Part shown: positions 59,070-64,000 of the stretch, one piece after another | Numbering within the stretch: position 1 is the stretch's first letter | How the letters are laid out: each line of letters begins with the position of its first letter | NCBI RefSeq assembly: GCF_005771675.1 | Contig: NZ_VAJM01000013.1 | Span: forward strand, 167,337-231,336 | Direction of reading: 5' to 3' | DNA from: Hymenobacter jeollabukensis | Lineage (GTDB): Bacteria > Bacteroidota > Bacteroidia > Cytophagales > Hymenobacteraceae | DNA length: 64,000 nt | The notes under the pieces: model-generated | The model's database searches: none | What the model saw: the letters and a program-made list of their open reading frames with translations, nothing else | Told to the model about the DNA's origin: nothing | Translations under genes and position numbers: made by a program

Positions 59070-59348
59070 CTAGTTAAGCCAGGTCGAGCAGACCATGCGG
59101 AAGCGGTGGGGCGCGAAGGAATTGTAGTGCGGGGGCGGGGCCGTCAGGCCCAGCAGGTACACCAGCGTGATGCCGCGATGGGCATTCTGCACCACGCGCA
59201 CGGGGTACACGCGGCCTTCTTCGGGCCAGTCGCCCTGGTGGTCGGGCGGGCGGCCGCTGGCGTCGAGGCAGCGGGCATAGTCGAGCACGGGGCTGACCAG
59301 CAGGGCGGCGGCCAGGGAGAGGTTGGTATCGGGCAGAAACGGCGACAT
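59070..59348 (-). CDS. Hypothetical protein, 92 aa
   Basis: This small protein was not recognised. A Pro/Leu-rich start (MSPFLPDTNLSLAAALLVSP) precedes a beta-rich part (GDWPEEGRVYPVRVVQNAHR, ITLVYLLGL) that could be an SH3-like barrel. The end reads FAPHRFRMVCSTWLN. It is the middle gene of the three-gene set. Confidence 0.6.
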   Translation of the reverse strand: MSPFLPDTNLSLAAALLVSPVLDYARCLDASGRPPDHQGDWPEEGRVYPVRVVQNAHRGITLVYLLGLTAPPPHYNSFAPHRFRMVCSTWLN

Positions 59349-59406
59349 GGGAATCGGGCTAAGCGTGGGAAAAAGCCCGCGGCGACTTTCACCGGGAGAG
59401 GAAGTC

Positions 59407-59781
59407 CTAGCGCGGCAAGGCCGCGGCGTAGTATTGGGCCAGGCGGCTGGCTATGTCACCGGGCAGCAGCTGCTGCTGCAACACGTATTGGTCGCCTTCG
59501 AGCAGGCTCAGGTGCACGGTAGCCGGGGCAGCGGCCGCCGGTGGAGTGCTGAATACCTCCACCTCGGCCAGTAGCGGCGTGCGCAGAAAGGCGTTGAAGC
59601 GCAGGGAGCGGGCGGCCGTCAAGTACTGCCGCAGGTACGTGGGCTGGTAAGTGCCCAGGCTGCGGAAAACCAGCTGGGCGCGCTCCAGCAGCCGTTCGGC
59701 ATCTTCCGCCGGCCACGTTTCACGCGCCAGCATCTGCTGCAGATGGCTGCAGGCGTATTTATATGACCACTGACTGCCCAT
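59407..59781 (-). CDS. Hypothetical protein, 124 aa
   Basis: This soluble protein was not recognised. The first 65 residues are helical (YACSHLQQMLARETWPAEDA, RLLERAQLVFRSL) and the second half is beta-like (LAEVEVFSTPPAAAAPATVH, LSLLEGDQYVLQQQLLP). It is the first gene of the three-gene set that continues to 58809. The set has no neighbour with known function. Confidence 0.6.
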   Translation of the reverse strand: MGSQWSYKYACSHLQQMLARETWPAEDAERLLERAQLVFRSLGTYQPTYLRQYLTAARSLRFNAFLRTPLLAEVEVFSTPPAAAAPATVHLSLLEGDQYVLQQQLLPGDIASRLAQYYAAALPR

Positions 59782-59925
59782 ACCGCTTCCGTACTATGCC
59801 GCTTGCGCGGCGTTGTGTCCCACTCCCTCCGTCCGCAGCCCCGACGCGCTACCGCCGGCCTGTGTTCTTGACCATTGCCTGTACGTAGTTGCCCCCGCCG
59901 TGGCCGGTTTCTGCCCGGCCGGCGG

Positions 59926-59972
59926 GAAAAATAAATGCCCGCGCCCCACTGCCAACAGCAAGGCGCGGGCAT
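59926..59972 (-). terminator. Terminator after the second SBBP/T9SS gene
   Basis: ATGCCCGCGCC at 59935-59945 pairs perfectly with GGCGCGGGCAT at 59962-59972. The A-rich flank 59926-59935 reads as a T-tract on the minus strand. It begins 26 bases after the stop at 59998. Confidence 0.82.
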
Positions 59973-59997
59973 TCTGCCCTGAAATCGGGGTACGCGC

Positions 59998-61632
59998 CTA
60001 CTGCACCAGCAGCCGCCCGGCGTAGCGGCGGCCCTGCGCGTCGGTGGCGCGCACGGCGTAGAGTCCGGCCGGCAGCCCGCGCACCGACAGCGGCACCCCG
60101 GCCGCCACGGTGGCTTCGCGCGCCACGCGGCCCAGCGCGTCGATGAGCTGCACCCGGCTGCCGGCGGGCACCCCGCCGAGCTGCACGGCGGCGTGGGCGG
60201 GGTTGGGCGCCAGCGTGAGCGGGGCTACGGGGCGGGCCGGGGCGGCGGCCAGGGCGGTGTTCACGTCGAGGCGGGCCACGAAGGCGTCGGGGTTGCCGTC
60301 GGGCACGCCGCTGAAGGTGCTGGGGCCGAAAGTGTACTCGTCGCCGAAGTAGCCCACCACGCGCACGCTGCCGGCCGCGTCCACGGCCAGGGCGCTGGCG
60401 TAGTCGTGGTAGATGCCGCCGCCGCGCTGCAGCCACTGCAGCGTGCCCAGCGGCGAGTAGCAGCACACCAGCGCGTCGTCTTCGCCCAAGCTGGTCACCT
60501 GCCGCCCGCCCCAGTGGATGGTACCGCGGAAGTAGGCCGCCCCGTAGAGCCGGCCGCTGGCGTCGGTGGCCAGGCGCATCAGCGTGGCGGGCTCGGGCAG
60601 CACGTCGGCCCACTGGGCCTGGCCCTGCGCGTCGTACTGCACCACGAAGCTGGTGGTGGTATCGGGCACGCCGGTGATGCCGATGCTGCCGAAGGTGGTA
60701 TTGGCCCGGAACGTGCCGCCGAGGTAGAGGTGGCCGGCCGCGTCGGTGGCGGCGGTATACAGCTCCTCCTGGCCCGCGTCGCCGGCGCGCAGGGCGCTCA
60801 GCCAGTTGCCCTGCAGGTCGTAGCGCACGGCGTACACGTCCTGGCGCTGGGCCGTCAGGCGCTGGGTTTCCGTGGTCAGCTGACCGGTGAAGGTGCCCGC
60901 CACGTACACGCCCGCCGCCGACACGCACACCGCGCCGGGCAACACGCTGCTGGCCGAGTCGAGCACGGCGGCCACGCGGGCCCACTGCGCCTGGCCCTGC
61001 GCGTCGTAGCAGGCCAGGTAGAGGCCGCGGCCGGGGTTGCCGCGGCGGTCGGGCGGCAGGGCCAGCGTGGTGCCGCCCAGCGTGATGGTGCCCGTGAAGC
61101 CGGCCGCCTCGTAAAGCCGGCCGGCGGCATCAAGGGTCAGGCTGCCGCCTCCGCCCCGGGCCCAGAGCACGGTGCCCTGTGGGTCTATCTTGGCCCGGAA
61201 GGCGTCGGTGCCCGGCAGTGGCGTGAGGGTGGCGGTGCCCAGGGTGACGGGCCCCGAGATGCGCCCGGTGATGTAGGCATTGCCCAGGGCGTCGACCTTA
61301 ATCGTTGAGCCGATTTCGGAGCTGGGGCCGCCCAGGGCCTGGGCCCAGAGCAGGGCGCCGCCGGGGCCGTACTTCACCAGCAGCACGTCGGTGTTGCCGT
61401 GGCTGCTGAGCGTGGGGCCGTTTCCCAGCGTGATGGTGCCCCGAAAGTCGCCCACGGCGTAGGTATTGCCGGCCGCGTCCAGGGCCACATCGGAGAGGTA
61501 GGTATCGTCGCCGTCGGCGAGGGGGGCGGCCCACTGCCAGTTGGGCGCGGTGGTCTGGGCCGCGAGGGGCCGGGCGGTGAGCAGCAGGATGGCCAGCAGG
61601 GCGCCGACGTAGCGGGTAAAAAGATGAAGCAT
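59998..61632 (-). CDS. Second SBBP repeat protein with T9SS sorting domain
   Basis: This 544-residue secreted protein has a signal peptide ending LAAQ. About seven propeller-like repeats follow (LSDVALDAAGNTYAVGDFRG, ALGNAYITGRISGPVTLG, GHLYLGGTFRANTTFG). The C-terminal 75 residues form a type A T9SS sorting domain (LTLAPNPAHAAVQLGGVPAG, GLPAGLYAVRATDAQGRRY). It has the same architecture as the protein at 34784-36709 with low direct identity. A TAGCTTTG box lies about 100 bases upstream. Function is unknown. Confidence 0.87.
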   Translation of the reverse strand: MLHLFTRYVGALLAILLLTARPLAAQTTAPNWQWAAPLADGDDTYLSDVALDAAGNTYAVGDFRGTITLGNGPTLSSHGNTDVLLVKYGPGGALLWAQALGGPSSEIGSTIKVDALGNAYITGRISGPVTLGTATLTPLPGTDAFRAKIDPQGTVLWARGGGGSLTLDAAGRLYEAAGFTGTITLGGTTLALPPDRRGNPGRGLYLACYDAQGQAQWARVAAVLDSASSVLPGAVCVSAAGVYVAGTFTGQLTTETQRLTAQRQDVYAVRYDLQGNWLSALRAGDAGQEELYTAATDAAGHLYLGGTFRANTTFGSIGITGVPDTTTSFVVQYDAQGQAQWADVLPEPATLMRLATDASGRLYGAAYFRGTIHWGGRQVTSLGEDDALVCCYSPLGTLQWLQRGGGIYHDYASALAVDAAGSVRVVGYFGDEYTFGPSTFSGVPDGNPDAFVARLDVNTALAAAPARPVAPLTLAPNPAHAAVQLGGVPAGSRVQLIDALGRVAREATVAAGVPLSVRGLPAGLYAVRATDAQGRRYAGRLLVQ

Positions 61633-61816
61633 AGCGGAGGAATACGGCAGGAAGCAGGGCCGCCGGGTGGCCTCGCCCGGCGACGCCCGTCACCGGGGCG
61701 CCCGGCCGAATACGCCCCGGGGCAAATGCCGCAAAGCTACGCCCGCCGGCCGCGCTTCCCCAAACGCGGCGCGCCCCCGGGCCGCCTTTCGCGCCGGGCA
61801 CCTAACTTGCCGCCCT

Positions 61817-62236
61817 ATGCTTCCGCCCTCCTGCTCCATTCAGTACCGCCCCGATCTGCAGGTGCTCGTGGCCCGCTGGCCCGCCGATGCCCCGTTTGCC
61901 CAGCTGCAGGCCGATTTTGAGGCCCTGCTGCTCGCGTCGGTGGCGCACCGGGCCCACCGCTGGCTGCTCGACGTGCGCCGCCGCGAGGACCTGGCCCCGG
62001 AGCTGGCTGAGTGGACCACCCACGACTTCTTTCCGCGCGCCGCCGCCGCGCTGGGCGCCCCGCCGCTGCGCATTGCCACGCTGGCTTCGCCCGCCCGCAT
62101 GGCCGTGTACGAGCAAAGCGAGTTTCAGCGCCGCACCCTGGCCTACGGGCAGGAAGCCACCCGCCCCTACCGCCTGCAGCTGTTCGGCGACGAGGGCGGG
62201 GCCATGCAGTGGCTGCGGCCTGGGTCGGAGAGCTAG
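61817..62236 (+). CDS. STAS-like protein (139 aa)
   Basis: This soluble protein has strand-helix alternation: LQVLVARWPADAPFAQLQAD, HRWLLDVRRREDLAPELAEW, FFPRAAAALGAPPLRIATLA and GDEGGAMQWLRPG. The layout matches the protein at 31027-31512 (strand with ARW/VRW, DxR, W-containing helix, final xxWL). A TAACTTGC box at 61803-61810 ends six bases before the ATG, indicating a leaderless mRNA. Function is unknown. Confidence 0.7.
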   Translation: MLPPSCSIQYRPDLQVLVARWPADAPFAQLQADFEALLLASVAHRAHRWLLDVRRREDLAPELAEWTTHDFFPRAAAALGAPPLRIATLASPARMAVYEQSEFQRRTLAYGQEATRPYRLQLFGDEGGAMQWLRPGSES

Positions 62237-62348
62237 GTTCCGCCTGAGGCAGCGGTGCCCTGCGCCCGCCCCGGGCGTTCCTGCTTGTACCGCTTGCACT
62301 TACGCCAGCATCAACAGTAGTTTTGGCAAGCCGCGCCCACCTCTATTA

Positions 62349-63662
62349 TTGCTTATACAACACGCTTATTCTCTGGATGGCCTGCTGATCGGCCCGCTAG
62401 GGGCCCGGGCGCAGTCGGTGGGCATCGGCACCACCACGCCCGACGCCAAGGCCGCCCTCGACATCCAGGCCACCGGCAAGGGCCTGCTCATCCCGCGCCT
62501 CGACTCGGCCAGCCGCGCCGGCATCAGCACGCCGCCCGACGGGCTGATGGTCTTCCAGACCGACGGCCGCAAGGGCTTCTGGTACGCCGTGGGCGGGCAG
62601 TGGGTGTACATCCCGGATAAAACCAAATCGGGCGACAACCTGGGCAACCACACCGCCACCCAGAACCTGGCCCTCAACGACAACGAGCTGCGCCTGCGGT
62701 CCGGCTCCGACGTCGCCCACGGCCTGGGCTGGTACGGCAACGCCACCAGCGTCCGCAACTGGCTGGGCCAGGACATCGACGGGCCGGTGCTCTGCGGCTA
62801 CACGGGCGGGGTGCTGGGTACCAACCTCGACGGCAACCGCCGCTCGGTGCTGTCGTGGAACTATACCGGGCGGGTGGGCATCGGCCTGCCCAGCCCCGCC
62901 CTCACCCTCGACGTGCTTGAAACCCTGGGCCTGCGCAACGCCTCCGCCTGGGACCACCTCTACTTCAGCCACGACGGCACCACGGCCGTCGTCAACGCGG
63001 GCGGGGCCGACACCGGCCTGGCCCTGCGCGTGGGCGTCGGCGGCAGCGGCAGCTACGGCCAGCAGTCGTATACCGAAGTCATGCGCCTGCGGCCCAGCGG
63101 CCGGGTGGGCATCGGCACCAACGACCCGCAGCAGGCCCTGGACGTGGTGGGCACCACCCGCGCCACCGACTTCAGCTACAACGCCGCCCGGACGCGCTAC
63201 CTCACTCTGCCCGTTTCGGCCTTCATATCGGCCAACCCGCCGGGGTACGAGTCGGCCGTCACCCTCGGTAGTTCGACGGGGGCGGCGCTGTACACCCACC
63301 TGGAGGGCGGCACGGCGGGGCAGCCCGGCTACCTGCTGGCCCCCGTGAGCCTGCCGCAGGGCGCCACTATCACCAGCCTCAGCCTGATAGCCTATGACAA
63401 CGACGGCACCAGCGTAGCCCCCCAGGCCCTGCTGACGGCCCACGAGCAACTGAGCGGCACCAGCATCAACGTCGTCTACGCCCAGCAGGTAGTCCTGAAC
63501 GCGGAGGGAAACGGCTGGCAGACCGCTACCCAGAACATTGTCGCCCACAGCGTGCGTAACGATTTGTATCAGTACAACATGCGCGTCCGCCTCAGCCAGA
63601 ACAGCGGCAGCACCCTGCTGATTGCGGTCCGCATCGGCTACACCGTCGCGCAGCCCGATTAA
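62349..63662 (+). CDS. Second tail-fibre-like secreted protein, start codon uncertain
   Basis: From about residue 23 the protein reads SVGIGTTTPDAKAALDIQ, GLLIPRLDSASRAGISTPPD and GLMVFQTDG, closely matching the N-terminus of the protein at 3528-5333. Later it has VGIGLPSPALTLDVL and VGIGTNDPQQALDVVG repeats and a different beta-rich C-terminus. The expected signal peptide region (LDGLLIGPLGARAQ) is present, but no in-frame ATG or GTG precedes it; TTG at 62349 is the best candidate. An ATG at 62377 is in another frame. Either a rare start codon or a frameshift or 5' truncation is likely. Confidence 0.7.
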   Translation: MLIQHAYSLDGLLIGPLGARAQSVGIGTTTPDAKAALDIQATGKGLLIPRLDSASRAGISTPPDGLMVFQTDGRKGFWYAVGGQWVYIPDKTKSGDNLGNHTATQNLALNDNELRLRSGSDVAHGLGWYGNATSVRNWLGQDIDGPVLCGYTGGVLGTNLDGNRRSVLSWNYTGRVGIGLPSPALTLDVLETLGLRNASAWDHLYFSHDGTTAVVNAGGADTGLALRVGVGGSGSYGQQSYTEVMRLRPSGRVGIGTNDPQQALDVVGTTRATDFSYNAARTRYLTLPVSAFISANPPGYESAVTLGSSTGAALYTHLEGGTAGQPGYLLAPVSLPQGATITSLSLIAYDNDGTSVAPQALLTAHEQLSGTSINVVYAQQVVLNAEGNGWQTATQNIVAHSVRNDLYQYNMRVRLSQNSGSTLLIAVRIGYTVAQPD

Positions 63663-63706
63663 GCGCCGCCCAGGCGCGGCAGTAGGGCTTCGGCTACCGA
63701 CCCTGG

Positions 63707-63752
63707 CACCAAAAAAGCCCGCTCTCATGGTCGAGAGCGGGCTTTTTTGGTG
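63707..63752 (+). terminator. Terminator after the second tail-fibre-like gene
   Basis: A perfect 20-bp stem (CACCAAAAAAGCCCGCTCTC with its complement) and loop ATGGTC. The T-run within the right arm makes it a strong bidirectional terminator, 45 bases past the stop. Confidence 0.87.
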
Positions 63753-63758
63753 CCTATT

Positions 63759-63925
63759 AGGGTCTGTGGACAGTAACCAAAAAGGATGTTCTGTGCTCCC
63801 CAGCGCGTCATGCTGAGCCTGTCGAAGCATCTCTACCGCTTTCGTCTGGGCTCGTTCAACGAAGCGGTAGAGATGCTTCGACAGGCTCAGCATGACGTTC
63901 TTTTGGCTTACTGTCCACAGGCCCT
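63759..63925. repeat. Nested GTCAT-framed long inverted repeat
   Basis: Perfect 35-bp arms lie at 63807-63841 (GTCATGCTGAGCCTGTCGAA...) and 63862-63896, with a 20-base loop. Outside them, AGGGTCTGTGGACAGTAACC at 63759 pairs with 63901-63925 at nearly all positions. The whole 167 bases can fold into one long hairpin. Confidence 0.87.
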
Positions 63926-63929
63926 AGAT

Positions 63930-64000
63930 GTATAGTCCCAGCGTGAGGTGGTTCGGGTCGCGAGTGAAGATAGCCGGGTTTTTCTGGTGTTGGGCGCAGA
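63930..64000. repeat. Diverged copy of the segment at 24351-24420
   Basis: GTATAGTCCC, GTGAG, AAGATAGCCGG and GCGCAG landmarks recur at the same spacing as in 24351-24420, at about 65 percent identity without gaps. It is probably the edge of a larger remnant that continues beyond the window. Confidence 0.5.

Noticed and set aside
62397..63893. Minus-strand frame of 498 codons opposite the second tail-fibre-like gene
   Set aside because: Gly/Val/Ala/Gln shadow without motifs; the start also lies in the palindrome at 63807-63896.

Overview
The window looks like a stretch of chromosome from a high-GC member of the Bacteroidota, most likely a Hymenobacter-type Cytophagales. This is inferred from several signs. 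Secreted SBBP-repeat proteins end in type IX secretion sorting domains. Bacteroidota-typical families are present (DUF2911, DUF3667, DUF547, DUF2461, M13 lipoproteins, propeller/Y_Y_Y histidine kinases). Many genes start a few bases after a TAnnTTyG -7 promoter box of the Bacteroidota primary sigma factor. No tRNA, rRNA, CRISPR array or intact insertion sequence was seen.

Layout. 1-3.4 kb: an MsbA-like ABC exporter and a YitT-family membrane protein. 3.5-10.1 kb: a minus-strand accessory block with a tail-fibre-like secreted protein, a signal-less GH25 lysozyme, an 857-residue orphan protein and two small related orphans. This is the best candidate for an undescribed system. 10.4-14.1 kb: a LuxR-type response regulator facing a propeller histidine kinase. 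14-22.5 kb: a secreted subtilase, two small membrane proteins, a PIG-L deacetylase, and a sodium/solute symporter coupled to a 49-residue membrane peptide. 22.8-34.7 kb: mostly housekeeping or DUF genes (DUF2911, DUF3667, MOSC, membrane protein plus P-loop NTPase, DUF547, DUF2461, deoxynucleoside kinase, GNAT, CDGSH, acyl-CoA-binding protein, sugar acetyltransferase).

34.8-47.1 kb: an SBBP/T9SS protein, a CinA-type amidase, two tandem outer-membrane-like paralogues, a kinase-fold protein, an S1/P1 nuclease, a lipoprotein peptidyl-prolyl isomerase, an M13 peptidase, an MGMT-like protein and a secreted orphan. 47.1-52 kb: a NarL-type kinase with a stand-alone receiver, a 7-TM protein with a 105-residue partner, and exonuclease VII (xseB, xseA). 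52.3-58.7 kb: a complete RND efflux operon (adaptor, pump, TolC) interrupted by a four-helix-bundle (S23/Avd-like) gene inside a perfect 32-bp inverted repeat. 58.8-64 kb: three small orphan genes, a second SBBP/T9SS protein, a STAS-like protein and a second tail-fibre-like protein without a normal start codon.

Intergenic space is unusually rich in repeats. There are two copies of a 106-bp MITE-like element, one of which overlaps a stop codon. At least five long inverted repeats are framed by GTCAT and ATGAC. Two composite elements carry an internal terminator, two loci belong to another dispersed palindrome family, and one 21-bp heptad-coding tandem repeat is present. Long open frames on the strand opposite GC-rich genes are shadows and were left out.
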